A stretch of DNA of 64,000 bases, from positions 42,384 to 106,383 of the forward strand of contig NZ_JQBY01000006.1 of assembly GCF_001437405.1 (NCBI RefSeq). Reading direction: 5' to 3'. The notes beneath the pieces were generated by a model. The model was not told the origin of the DNA. It worked only from the letters and a program-made list of their open reading frames with translations, and did not search any database. Shown piece by piece: positions 17,460 through 25,168 of this stretch. The DNA comes from Pediococcus ethanolidurans (lineage in GTDB: Bacteria; Bacillota; Bacilli; Lactobacillales; Lactobacillaceae). Every line of letters begins with the position of its first letter. Position 1 is the first letter of the stretch. A program made the translations under genes and the position numbers.

Positions 17460-20423
17460 ATGAGTAGTTTTGTTACAGCTGGTGGAGACATTGGAAACGG
17501 TGAACTGTTGGCACAGAATGCACAACAAACGGCCAACAATGCCAATAACGGTATCACTGATATCAACGATCCCAATAAACTGGGTCCAGCCGAAAAAGCA
17601 ACACTGAAACGTAAGTATGATACAGACGTGTTGCTGTATGGCATGGATACAAAAAAGTTAACGGATAATCAGCTATCCACGAGTGAGATTGATAGTGCGA
17701 TGAGTGCTCTCACCGCTTATATGACACCATTCTTTGCCAATATGTCTACCACGGATACGGTTGATCGTGACACACTTAATACTGTGTATAAGAATTTCGA
17801 CACGGCAGATAAAAATGCAGACTCAGCATTTACGAACATGGTAAGTAGTGCTGCTAGTGACGCGATGGTGGCAGGTAGTCAAGCAAGTGTGGCGGGTAGC
17901 GAGGCTGTCGTAGCAGGTAATCAGGCCAGCCAAGCAGCAAGCAATGCAGCAGTACAAGCAAGTGTCGCGGTAAGCAACGCCAATGTGGCAAACAGCAATG
18001 CCACATCTGGTATAACGATTGCCAGAAGTGCTGCCAATGACATGGCAGTTGTCAGTGAGGCTGTGACTGCACTCAAAGGTGGCTCAACCCTCACACTGGC
18101 GCAGTTGGAAAATGGGTTACAAACTAAGATTACTGCTGGTGACTTAAGCATAGGCGGAAGAAACTATGTATTAAATTCTGACTTCTATTTAACTGGAAAC
18201 AACACCAGTAAGAATAATTTAGTCGCTTCGGTTAATATAAGCACATTTTCTAACAGAAAAATAATTGTTTCGGTTCAAATTGATATTGATAATGTGACAG
18301 CCTTAACAACAGACGCAAATTACAATCGTGCTGGTTTTGAAGTCAAACTAAAACATATAGATGGATCATATATGTATTGTGGTGCATGGTGGTATCCCAA
18401 AGTAGGCGACAGTTATCACGGACGTTATTATCAAACTTGGGATTTAAGCAATCAAACTTTTGCGGATACTACCGCTTTTAACGGGGGTGTTTATGTACAA
18501 GGAATTGCAGCAGACTCAATTAGTGTTGGACGGCCGAAATTGGAAATTGCTACGGTACCAACTGATTACTCACAAGCACCCGAAGACTTTTCACAACTTG
18601 TAGAAACGAAAACAGCTGATTTAGCCGAAACAATGGTTAAAAACTCTGATTTCGCAACCTACAAAGATCAGACAGCGGGAGCGATCAGTCAAACAGTCAA
18701 CAAAGCAATTGGAGATATCAATAATCGTAACCTTGCACTAAATACGGCGACACCAATTGTAACAGTAGGCCAAAACAAAGCCAATCAGTGTGTTTCAATT
18801 GTTTTATCTCAAAATATCCCAGCTAATCAGCCGGTTACAATAGCTTATGATATTGTTTCTACCACGGCTGTTGGTACTTTTTATACTCAACACGATGTAA
18901 TTGGTAGTATTGGTGATTGGACAGCAATGTCGCCAACAACGTCACTTAAAACTACTTCTCAGCATGTGGCAAGTACCACAACAGAAACTGTTGAAGAGCC
19001 AAGTACGATTCAGATACGTTTCGATAATATTACCGGTACGGTTACAGTCACAAATGTAATGGTGGTAATGAGTTCTACCGAAGCAAGTTGGTTACCAGCT
19101 CCCGAAGATACTCAATCAGATATCACACAATCAATTAATAATATTCATTTAGGATTTCAGAATCCAGATGGCTCGAAATTTCAGATGAATCTATCGGCTG
19201 ATGGCACTGCCTTGATGGATTTTTCTAAGATCATGTTAAACGGTGCTACTAATATTCAAGACTTAACCGTTACCACCGCTAAGCTTGCTGACATGGCTGT
19301 GACTAATGCCAAAATTGGTAAACTAGCTGTTGGCAATGCACAGATTGCGGATCTAGCTGTTACCAGTGCTAAGGTATCCGAGATTGACGCTGGTTTAATC
19401 AAATCAGGTACTATTGACACCAATCGCTTAAATGCCGATGCAATCATCGCAAATGTGATTAATGGTAAAACTATTACCGGTATCACCATTAATACGCCAA
19501 CGTTGAATCTTGGTGCTAATGGGACATTGACCACCAGCTTTAATCTTAATCAAGCTACTAGTCTCTATGCACCCAAAAAAGGTACTGGCACACTTAAAAT
19601 CAGTACTGGGGTTATTAATTCAAGCAGTGCTAATATGTCTCGGTATTCCAACACAGAAGGCTACTGGTATGGATTTGATGACAATGGCAACATGGTTAAA
19701 AATGGTACTAATCAAACCGGAGATGATTATGCACCGGGATATGAAAAACATGACATCATGAAATCTAATGGCAACGTATTAAATCGTAGTTATCTTGACG
19801 CAATGGCACTTGCACTGAATGAAGGTGGCACACAGACATTTAACACAATGCTAACCGCTATTGGTTTGGAAACAGGTAACGCATTACTTCATCAAGACTT
19901 GGCTACCGAAGGAACATTTGAAGCCCGATTAGGTACTGATAATACGTATGGATTCAAGATTGACACGCAAGTTGTTTCTCCAATGATTCGTGCCAATTCA
20001 TACACGTATGCAGCCGATGTGTTTATTTCAAGCTATGGCACTATGGGAGTAACAACTTCTACCAAAGCCAACAAACTCGATATCGTTGATGTACCTAATA
20101 TGCTACAAAAAGGCTATAATTTGCTAACGATTAATCCGAGACAGTGGTTTGATAAGACCTCGGTTGAAGCCTACGCAGATGTGCAAGCCGGTAATACCGA
20201 TAGTGTTGAAAGTGTAGTTGATATCAAGCCCGTCACTGGAATGGTGGCCGAAGAAGTCGCCAGCGCGGGACTAGACGATTATGTGGTTAAAGATGAAAAT
20301 AACAAAGTTCAAGGATTAGCTTATGACAGGCTATGGACTCTACTACTGCCAGTCTTACGCGATATGAATGATCGCTTGAATGAAGCACAACTAGAAATTA
20401 CAAAATTAAAAGGGGTTGCTTAA
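17460..20423 (+). CDS. Long tail fibre / baseplate protein with CBM-like modules and S74-type chaperone end
   Basis: 987 aa, ATG 17460 after GGAGGTGAATAAAA. Residues 1-220 are a low-complexity Asn/Ala/Ser-rich coiled coil. Two beta-sandwich modules follow (about 233-375, opening with GGRNYVLNSDF, and 415-550, opening with NRNLALNT), each closing on an APED motif, as in phage carbohydrate-binding modules. Residues 600-670 contain short A-K-x-A-x-x-T/N repeats typical of fibre shafts. The last 130 residues, with MVAEEVASAGLDDYVV and YDRLWTLLLPVLRDMNDRL, resemble the intramolecular S74 chaperone that trimerises fibres and then cleaves itself off. A Ser-Thr-Lys segment (TTSTKANKLD) sits where the catalytic Ser/Lys would be. 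Confidence 0.75.
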   Translation: MSSFVTAGGDIGNGELLAQNAQQTANNANNGITDINDPNKLGPAEKATLKRKYDTDVLLYGMDTKKLTDNQLSTSEIDSAMSALTAYMTPFFANMSTTDTVDRDTLNTVYKNFDTADKNADSAFTNMVSSAASDAMVAGSQASVAGSEAVVAGNQASQAASNAAVQASVAVSNANVANSNATSGITIARSAANDMAVVSEAVTALKGGSTLTLAQLENGLQTKITAGDLSIGGRNYVLNSDFYLTGNNTSKNNLVASVNISTFSNRKIIVSVQIDIDNVTALTTDANYNRAGFEVKLKHIDGSYMYCGAWWYPKVGDSYHGRYYQTWDLSNQTFADTTAFNGGVYVQGIAADSISVGRPKLEIATVPTDYSQAPEDFSQLVETKTADLAETMVKNSDFATYKDQTAGAISQTVNKAIGDINNRNLALNTATPIVTVGQNKANQCVSIVLSQNIPANQPVTIAYDIVSTTAVGTFYTQHDVIGSIGDWTAMSPTTSLKTTSQHVASTTTETVEEPSTIQIRFDNITGTVTVTNVMVVMSSTEASWLPAPEDTQSDITQSINNIHLGFQNPDGSKFQMNLSADGTALMDFSKIMLNGATNIQDLTVTTAKLADMAVTNAKIGKLAVGNAQIADLAVTSAKVSEIDAGLIKSGTIDTNRLNADAIIANVINGKTITGITINTPTLNLGANGTLTTSFNLNQATSLYAPKKGTGTLKISTGVINSSSANMSRYSNTEGYWYGFDDNGNMVKNGTNQTGDDYAPGYEKHDIMKSNGNVLNRSYLDAMALALNEGGTQTFNTMLTAIGLETGNALLHQDLATEGTFEARLGTDNTYGFKIDTQVVSPMIRANSYTYAADVFISSYGTMGVTTSTKANKLDIVDVPNMLQKGYNLLTINPRQWFDKTSVEAYADVQAGNTDSVESVVDIKPVTGMVAEEVASAGLDDYVVKDENNKVQGLAYDRLWTLLLPVLRDMNDRLNEAQLEITKLKGVA

Positions 20424-20424
20424 A

Positions 20425-20664
20425 ATGAATGAATTGCAAATTACCAACATGGTAATGGCAGATACTGCTAACCGTAAGGTTAATTACACTGCCTCATATG
20501 GAGATGGAACCCACATCGAAGGCTTTGTGACAATTGCCGAAGGCGAATATGAAGCCATGAGTTTTACAGATGTAAAAAATGAAGTGCAGAAACGAATTGC
20601 TGATAACTTAACAACAGTAGCAGATAGCACTACGACAAGGGGAACTACGGAGGAAACTAAATAA
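20425..20664 (+). CDS. Small tail-region protein
   Basis: 79 aa from ATG 20425, 9 nt after AAAGGGG (20409-20415); an in-frame TTG at 20416 overlaps the fibre gene and is less likely. The protein starts with a beta-rich segment (LQITNMVMADTANRKVNYTASYGDG), and ends in a Thr-rich tail. Small proteins of this kind lie after fibre genes in Lactobacillus prophages. Function unknown. The stop overlaps the next ATG. Confidence 0.6.
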   Translation: MNELQITNMVMADTANRKVNYTASYGDGTHIEGFVTIAEGEYEAMSFTDVKNEVQKRIADNLTTVADSTTTRGTTEETK

Positions 20665-20885
20665 TGGCTAAGACTAATAATCACGATCAACTAAAACAGG
20701 ATAATGAATCACTTAAGCAACAAGTAGCACAATATCAGAATAAGGAACAGGTAACCAACGTTGAAATCTACAATTTAAATCAGCATATTATGGAGCTTGA
20801 ACGAACTAAGGCTGATTTACAGGTCACCGTCACCATGGCTCAACAACAACTTAAACAGACACAGGAAACGTCAACTAACAAATAG
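20664..20885 (+). CDS. Small coiled-coil protein of the tail-tip region
   Basis: 73 aa, ATG 20664 overlapping the previous stop, with CGGAGG upstream. Almost the whole chain is a Gln/Leu/Glu heptad pattern (residues about 8-68) without membrane segment or Cys. It may oligomerise with neighbouring baseplate parts. No family recognised. Confidence 0.6.
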   Translation: MAKTNNHDQLKQDNESLKQQVAQYQNKEQVTNVEIYNLNQHIMELERTKADLQVTVTMAQQQLKQTQETSTNK

Positions 20886-20897
20886 CTGGCGTTTTTA
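20866..20897 (+). terminator. Possible weak terminator after the coiled-coil gene
   Basis: AAACGTCA (20866-20873) can pair with TGGCGTTT (20887-20894), followed by further T. The loop of 13 nt contains the stop codon of the upstream gene. The hairpin is weak, so it may be an attenuating signal rather than a full stop. Confidence 0.4.
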
Positions 20898-20924
20898 ATT
20901 ACACAAAAATTAGGAGGAATAATT

Positions 20925-21218
20925 ATGAGTTTAAAAACATCTCAATCAATTCAATTTACAGGCATTGCCACTGTTGGTGATAAACAGGTCGCTACGTTCG
21001 CTACAAACATTGCCGCCGGTCAAACATACTCAAATGTATCTATGAACATTTCTGATCAGGCAACTTATGATGCCAACAAAGCTGAGGTACGTAGTGATCG
21101 TGACGACTTCCAAGATCAAGCCGACGCATTACAAGATAGCTTAGATTCGTCTGATGATGCAACTGATTCTAGTGCAGCAACCAGCGCAGCATCATCTGCT
21201 AGTTCTATCGCTGAATAG
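20925..21218 (+). CDS. Small virion-like protein with Ser/Ala-rich tail
   Basis: 97 aa, with TAGGAGGAATAATT before ATG 20925. Residues 1-45 are predicted beta-rich (SIQFTGIATVGDKQVATF), residues 46-72 are an Asp-rich helix, and the last 25 residues are a Ser/Ala/Asp tail closely resembling the tail of the major capsid protein in this prophage. Not recognised otherwise. Position among tail-tip genes suggests a structural accessory. Confidence 0.6.
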   Translation: MSLKTSQSIQFTGIATVGDKQVATFATNIAAGQTYSNVSMNISDQATYDANKAEVRSDRDDFQDQADALQDSLDSSDDATDSSAATSAASSASSIAE

Positions 21219-21229
21219 GCGGTGACAAC

Positions 21230-21595
21230 ATGGCTAAAGATTTAAATTTAACAGACAGCTCACCAACCAGCGTTAAGACTGGTGATACCAGCACCACATT
21301 TCTAATGCAGTTAACAGTTGACGGCAACAGTTATGATGTCTCACAAGCAACGGCATTATCAATCGTGATTGCCGATAGTAATAATAAGACGATTGATAGC
21401 ATTAATGTCACGCCAAGCACTGTAGACACACCAGAAGATGGTGTAATTCCAGTGCCATTTAATGCTGACATCATGGGTAAACTCACAGCTGGTAGCTATA
21501 ACGTGGAAGCACATGTGACGGATGCCAATGGCGTCAATATCTTTCCTAGCCAAGGATTCATGAGTATTGTCATTAACGAATCGTTAGGAGGCTAA
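21230..21595 (+). CDS. BppU-like N-terminal domain protein
   Basis: 121 aa, ATG 21230 after GCGGTGACA. The order of strands, with TSVKTGDTSTTFLMQLTVDG, an interior PEDGVIPVPF and the closing YNVEAHVTDANG, resembles the N-terminal domain of baseplate upper proteins (BppU) that attaches receptor-binding parts to the phage tail. Here it stands alone without the usual C-terminal shaft. It may cap or link the fibre described above. Confidence 0.6.
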   Translation: MAKDLNLTDSSPTSVKTGDTSTTFLMQLTVDGNSYDVSQATALSIVIADSNNKTIDSINVTPSTVDTPEDGVIPVPFNADIMGKLTAGSYNVEAHVTDANGVNIFPSQGFMSIVINESLGG

Positions 21596-21599
21596 AAAT

Positions 21600-22043
21600 G
21601 TGCTAACTAATATTTTTAAAAATTTATCATGGGTGGTCACTAGCCTAGAAGCCATTGCCATTTCAGTCTGGTTTGAATTTTCGCAAAGAGGTTTCATTTA
21701 TTTTCATAGAAATTTTTCACCACGATTTTTTGATGGCTTTTTAATTCGTATGAATGATCCGTATATACCATTGATTATTGGATTAATTGGTATGTTTGGC
21801 CTAGTTGTCTCATTGTGGAATCTTCACACTTGGAACGCTGATACAATCAGAAACGGTCTGTTCATGTTTTTATATCTGTTTTTGACAATCATTTTTTCGT
21901 TTCACGAATGGGAAATTGATGGACATATTGGTGCAATGACGTTGCTATGCGGCATCACAACTATTCGGGTTGTACTGCAGTGGATTAAGGATGCCCTGAC
22001 TGAACGAAAATTAATTGAACAGCTGGGACGGTGGTCAAAGTGA
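21600..22043 (+). CDS. Prophage membrane protein, possibly lysis-related
   Basis: 147 aa from GTG 21600, preceded by TTAGGAGG; the ATG two bases earlier is out of frame and stops after two codons. Three or four hydrophobic segments are visible (about 8-25, 55-75, 83-102, 108-125), with two amphipathic stretches containing many aromatic residues. The C-terminus is basic (KDALTERKLIEQLGRWSK). Its place directly before the holin cassette suggests a role in lysis or superinfection control, but no family is recognised. Confidence 0.55.
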   Translation: MLTNIFKNLSWVVTSLEAIAISVWFEFSQRGFIYFHRNFSPRFFDGFLIRMNDPYIPLIIGLIGMFGLVVSLWNLHTWNADTIRNGLFMFLYLFLTIIFSFHEWEIDGHIGAMTLLCGITTIRVVLQWIKDALTERKLIEQLGRWSK

Positions 22044-22306
22044 ATCTTATTTTAACTTCTATAGTTATTTCGGCTGCAGTAACTGGGCTAATGAGCTTAT
22101 TTACAGCTTGGATTGAGCGCAATGGAAATTTGCAGAATTCAAGGATAAACACCGAACCGGAATTTGCCAAACAAGTTTCCGAGCTTCAGGAGCAAAATGG
22201 CAAGTTGATTCAAGAAAATATCACGTTAAGAGGTAAAATTGATAGTTTACAAGAACAAATTGACGAATTGAACCAAACTTTGAAAACACTAAATGGAGGA
22301 AAATAA
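22040..22306 (+). CDS. Small membrane-anchored coiled-coil protein of the lysis cassette
   Basis: 88 aa from GTG 22040, which overlaps the previous stop (GTGA); an in-frame GTG at 22031 is an alternative start. One hydrophobic helix (about residues 2-24) is followed by a Glu/Gln/Leu coiled coil to the end. Such proteins are frequent before phage holins and may act as a second holin or spanin-like factor. Function inferred from position only. Its stop overlaps the next ATG. Confidence 0.55.
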   Translation: MNLILTSIVISAAVTGLMSLFTAWIERNGNLQNSRINTEPEFAKQVSELQEQNGKLIQENITLRGKIDSLQEQIDELNQTLKTLNGGK

Positions 22307-22827
22307 TGAACTATATTGATAATATAACAAATGTAATTGCAGACGTGACGGTTATTGTGGTAACCGTCTATACAGTATTGGGATATTTAGTACCATGGCT
22401 TAGACAAAAGAAAGCAACTGCAAAAAATGATCGAGTTAAGTCTCGTTACGATTTACTTGATAAGTGGGCAGAAAATGCTGTGGCTGAAATGGCACCAATC
22501 GCTAACATGATTGGTCAGGACAAAAAACAAGAGGCCGTTCGTATTGTGAACAAGCAGTTAGCAGACCACAAGATTCCAGTAGACGCACAAAACGTAAGTG
22601 CAGCCATTGAAAAGGCTGTCCAAGAATTATCTGTCAAGGGTGGAAACAATGCCAATGAAAATGTGTCTGATCTATCTCAACAAGTCGTTGATCATTTGCC
22701 AGATACTATTGATGGTCAAGAACCAGCTAACAGCACTGATCCTGATGTAACATCAGCTGAAACTACAGACACAACAAACGCAACAAACGCAACAGACGCA
22801 ACAGACGCAACAGACGCAAGTAAATAG
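22306..22827 (+). CDS. Holin (LLH-type)
   Basis: 173 aa, ATG 22306 after TGGAGGAAAATA. One N-terminal membrane helix (about 8-30, VTVIVVTVYTVLGYLVPWL) is followed by a long amphipathic region with KAVQEL and KNDRVKSRYDLLDKWAENAV, the arrangement of LLH-type holins of Lactobacillus phages. The last 40 residues are a Thr/Asp/Ala repeat tail encoded by a 9-bp minisatellite. The holin would form membrane lesions that release the endolysin encoded next. Confidence 0.75.
   Translation: MNYIDNITNVIADVTVIVVTVYTVLGYLVPWLRQKKATAKNDRVKSRYDLLDKWAENAVAEMAPIANMIGQDKKQEAVRIVNKQLADHKIPVDAQNVSAAIEKAVQELSVKGGNNANENVSDLSQQVVDHLPDTIDGQEPANSTDPDVTSAETTDTTNATNATDATDATDASK
22772..22820 (+). repeat. 9-bp coding minisatellite at the 3' end of the holin gene
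   Basis: About five tandem copies of a unit like GCAACAGAC / GCAACAAAC encode Ala-Thr-Asp/Asn triplets at the holin C-terminus. Units differ by single bases. Copy number may vary between strains by slippage without breaking the frame. Confidence 0.75.
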
Positions 22828-22838
22828 GAGGCCAGAAT

Positions 22839-23903
22839 ATGGCAAACAAACAATTCAACGATGTTGCTGTGTATCAGCCTTCCACAACTTCGTATATGTC
22901 AAAATTAAAATCATTAGGTTCATCTGGTGTAATCGTCAAGGCTTCACAAGGTGGTATTGGTGGCACACCATATTTCAATAGCAGTGCACCATCACAAGTA
23001 GCCCATGCATTAAACACGTTTGGCCATAATAGGACTGGTGTTTATCACTACTTACTATCTAGTTCGGTAGCCGATTCTAGCAATGAAATGGCTTGGTTTA
23101 TCAAATGTTTAAACAAGTTACCGATCTATAAATCAGAGTTAGTAGTGCTTGATGTTGAGGATCCCAGTTTATCTGGCAATGTGACTGCAAGAGTTAACGC
23201 TGCGATTGATTATCTCAATAATCATAGCTTCCCAAATGTTGGTGTTTATTATCCTGGATCGTGGGCAACTAGTGGCAAGCTTAAGCTAAGCTCATTACAC
23301 ACTAAACGCTACTGGACGGCTGCTTATGGTGTTTCTCAATCAGGTATCGCTAATGATAAGGCATGGCAATATACTGATAACTGGCACAACTATAGTGTTG
23401 ATGGTAGCTATGAATTTGCCAGTCAAGGCAGCTTTTTCCCAACTGGGACTAAGGTAACCACTAAGACAGTCACACACAGTTATTACAATTGGAATCCACG
23501 ACAAGTTAAAGCATTGACTTCGGTGGGCGTTTATTCCAATTCCAGTTGTACTAAGCAAGTGAGAACTTATAAGGCTGGGACAGTTTTTGATGTTGCTAAG
23601 ATTGTCCATATCTCTGGTAAGGTTTACCGATTGCAATTATCTAACGGCAATTATTTATCAGGTTGGACAAGTCACTTTTTGAATATGTATTATTGCGATA
23701 AGTCATTGAAGCAAGTTAAGACATTGACGAAAGTCTACCTATATAAAGACGTTCAACGGCAACACGCGTTACGTAGTTATCCTAAGGGCACATTATTTAA
23801 TGTAAAGGCGATTGTCAAGATGAAGTCTGGATTGTGGGAAATTAAGACAACTAGCGGATTCTACATGACATCTAATAAAGCAAACGTTAGAAAAACTAAA
23901 TAG
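22839..23903 (+). CDS. Endolysin: GH25 muramidase with C-terminal wall-binding repeats
   Basis: 354 aa, ATG 22839 with TAGGAGGCC upstream and no signal peptide, so it needs the holin. Residues 1 to about 205 are a glycosyl hydrolase family 25 domain: FNDVAVYQPS at the start, VIVKASQGG, the catalytic ELVVLDVEDPS segment near residue 105, and KAWQYTDNW near the end. The C-terminal 140 residues contain two repeats with YKAGTVFDVAKIV and YPKGTLFNVKAIV cores, each followed by a Leu/Gly/Asn wall-binding-like strand (DUF5776/SLAP-like). The enzyme cleaves N-acetylmuramyl bonds of peptidoglycan. It ends the late operon, before a strong terminator. Confidence 0.9.
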   Translation: MANKQFNDVAVYQPSTTSYMSKLKSLGSSGVIVKASQGGIGGTPYFNSSAPSQVAHALNTFGHNRTGVYHYLLSSSVADSSNEMAWFIKCLNKLPIYKSELVVLDVEDPSLSGNVTARVNAAIDYLNNHSFPNVGVYYPGSWATSGKLKLSSLHTKRYWTAAYGVSQSGIANDKAWQYTDNWHNYSVDGSYEFASQGSFFPTGTKVTTKTVTHSYYNWNPRQVKALTSVGVYSNSSCTKQVRTYKAGTVFDVAKIVHISGKVYRLQLSNGNYLSGWTSHFLNMYYCDKSLKQVKTLTKVYLYKDVQRQHALRSYPKGTLFNVKAIVKMKSGLWEIKTTSGFYMTSNKANVRKTK

Positions 23904-23965
23904 TACAAAATAAACTTTTATGTTTTAGCTGATAATTTAACAATAAAGTTTGTTATTTAATTTAT

Positions 23966-24000
23966 AGCCTCACTGCCTTAATTGGTGGTGGGGCTTTTTG
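23966..24000 (+). terminator. Intrinsic terminator of the prophage late operon
   Basis: A 12-bp stem (AGCCTCACTGCC at 23966-23977 against GGTGGTGGGGCT, with G-U pairs) closes a TTAATT loop and is followed by TTTTT. It separates the lysis genes from the following two-gene cassette. Confidence 0.85.
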
Positions 24001-24039
24001 TTTTGCAGAAAAATAAATTAAAAAACTTTGTCAAAAGTA

Positions 24040-24068
24040 TTTACTACTACGAAATATCGTTGTATACT
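24040..24068 (+). promoter_or_regulatory. Sigma-A type promoter of the post-lysin cassette
   Basis: TTTACT (24040-24045) and TATACT (24063-24068) are separated by exactly 17 nt. Because a terminator lies just upstream, this is probably the only promoter for the next two genes, which would be transcribed in the lysogen independently of late expression. Confidence 0.6.
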
Positions 24069-24119
24069 ATATTTGTTGATAAGGAAAGCAAAGAAAAAAA
24101 TAAAAAGGAAGTTATTAAA

Positions 24120-24476
24120 ATGAAAATTATTAATACAGCAAAAAACGGACAAGCAGTTATGGTATCAAAGAGTTTTGACGAATTAACAGATGTTGAGATC
24201 AAAATGGCAGGAACAGATATTGAATTAAAAGATGATGTGGAAGATTTCAGATTACAATATAACAAAAAAGGCGAATTACTCCACGTTGCAGCAGGCCAAT
24301 TAAAAGACGATCGCAAAGAAGCGACAGCTGACTATGATGTAATTGACGCAATGACTTTATTATTTGGAAAAAAGGGTACTAAAGAAGTTGCAAATGCTAA
24401 GAAACGATATGCACGCACATATGGCAAGAAAGTTACAAAGGCACAAATTGATGCCGCAAAAAGAGTACTTGCATAA
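24120..24476 (+). CDS. Post-lysin cassette gene 1, unknown
   Basis: 118 aa, starting at ATG 24120 with AAAGGAAG 8 nt upstream; the frame is open further upstream but that part lies across the promoter. The N-terminal half is acidic and probably beta-rich (FDELTDVEIKMAGTDIEL). The C-terminal half is strongly basic and helical, with KKRYARTYGKKVTKAQIDAAK. This polarity suggests a nucleic-acid or protein-binding tail. No family recognised. The stop overlaps the ATG of the next gene. Position after the lysin, behind its own promoter, is that of a lysogenic-conversion (moron) gene. Confidence 0.6.
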   Translation: MKIINTAKNGQAVMVSKSFDELTDVEIKMAGTDIELKDDVEDFRLQYNKKGELLHVAAGQLKDDRKEATADYDVIDAMTLLFGKKGTKEVANAKKRYARTYGKKVTKAQIDAAKRVLA

Positions 24477-24901
24477 TGATAGATAATTTTTTAAAGAAGT
24501 ATAATTTAACGCGCTATCAAGTTGCTAAAATATCAGGTGTGCCAGAGAGCACGCTGGTATCGGCCAATGATAGTCACATCAATAGTCTTTCTGTACGTGT
24601 GCTTCAAGCACTAGCTATGGCAACAGGGAAAACACCGGGTGCAGTATTGGACGAATTGATCAAGCAGCAGGGTAATCCGATCATTAATTTCATGCAGGCA
24701 CATCCCGGGCTTGATAAACAGCTGGTTAATGATATCGAGGATCTAATGATTAAGATTCACAATGACGGTGGAGCACTAAGTAACGTTACTTTTAATCGTT
24801 ACTATGATGAGGGTGATGACACTAACGAGCGTGCCACAGTTGCAATGCAGAATCTGAAACAGCAGCTAACTGAATTTTTAAATAACAAAAGACCTGATTA
24901 A
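24476..24901 (+). CDS. Post-lysin cassette gene 2, helix-turn-helix-like protein
   Basis: 141 aa, coupled to the upstream gene by TAATG. Residues about 4-60 look like a divergent XRE-type helix-turn-helix: FLKKYNLTRYQVAKISGVPE as helices 1-2, STLVSAND as the turn into the recognition helix, and VLQALAMATGKTPGAVLDEL as the closing helices. The remainder is helical and acidic, without known motif. The pair may be a toxin-antitoxin or immunity module in which this gene is the DNA-binding partner; that is inference from architecture. It is the last recognisable prophage gene. Confidence 0.6.
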   Translation: MIDNFLKKYNLTRYQVAKISGVPESTLVSANDSHINSLSVRVLQALAMATGKTPGAVLDELIKQQGNPIINFMQAHPGLDKQLVNDIEDLMIKIHNDGGALSNVTFNRYYDEGDDTNERATVAMQNLKQQLTEFLNNKRPD

Positions 24902-24953
24902 TTTCAGTTTTTTTATGTGCAACAAAATAGTTTCTTCCTATTATTAAGAGTAT

Positions 24954-24982
24954 TTGACTTCATATTTTTTAGTTTGTATAAT
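24954..24982 (+). promoter_or_regulatory. Near-consensus sigma-A promoter beyond the last prophage gene
   Basis: TTGACT (24954-24959) and a perfect TATAAT (24977-24982) are separated by 17 nt. Transcription would start near 24989 and run towards plsY, ending at the bidirectional terminator near 25160. No ordinary gene lies in between. Confidence 0.75.
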
Positions 24983-24988
24983 TAACGC

Positions 24989-25165
24989 ATTGTATCGAAC
25001 ATTCGTTCTGAATTAGAACTCAATATTAAGTTCAAGGGTTTAGTTGTGGCAAAAGTGGGGGATTGCTTTGCACGATAGCTTCAATAAACGCGTGATATCA
25101 GTCTTTTTCCGTATTGCGTTACAATCGAAAAGAGGATGTCACAAATGTGGCAGCCTCTTTCCCGT
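24989..25165 (+). ncRNA. Predicted short transcript of about 175 nt, possibly with a small ORF
   Basis: The unit is defined by the strong promoter at 24954-24982 and the terminator at 25128-25168. Inside, GTGGGGG (25055-25061) precedes TTG 25068 by 6 nt, opening a 34-codon frame to TGA 25170-25172. Its product begins MHDSFNKRVISVFFRIAL and is hydrophobic near the start, like type I toxin peptides. However, the frame's last codons run through the terminator hairpin, which argues against it. It may be a small RNA, a toxin remnant, or the prophage attachment region. Confidence 0.4.
24996..25009. promoter_or_regulatory. LexA-like operator
   Basis: CGAAC-ATTC-GTTCT is close to the Gram-positive SOS box (CGAAC-N4-GTTCG) and sits about +7 to +20 relative to the predicted start of the strong promoter. 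The adjoining GTTCT-GAATT-AGAAC (25005-25019) forms a second palindrome sharing a half-site. Repression by LexA or by a phage regulator is plausible; this is inferred from sequence alone. Confidence 0.45.
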
Positions 25166-25168
25166 TTT
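25128..25168. terminator. Bidirectional terminator between the short transcript and plsY
   Basis: AAAGAGG (25129-25135) pairs with CCTCTTT (25154-25160). An inner stem TGTCAC/GTGGCA with an AAAT loop extends it. T-rich tracts follow on both strands, so it can end transcripts from either side. Confidence 0.8.

Noticed and set aside
22839..23903. GH25 protein as a bacteriocin or host autolysin
   Set aside because: No signal peptide is present, and it follows a holin at the end of a phage late operon.
24902..25166. tRNA or tmRNA gene as phage attachment site
   Set aside because: No T-loop, CCA end or cloverleaf could be found. The left prophage end is not in the window, so no core repeat can be matched.
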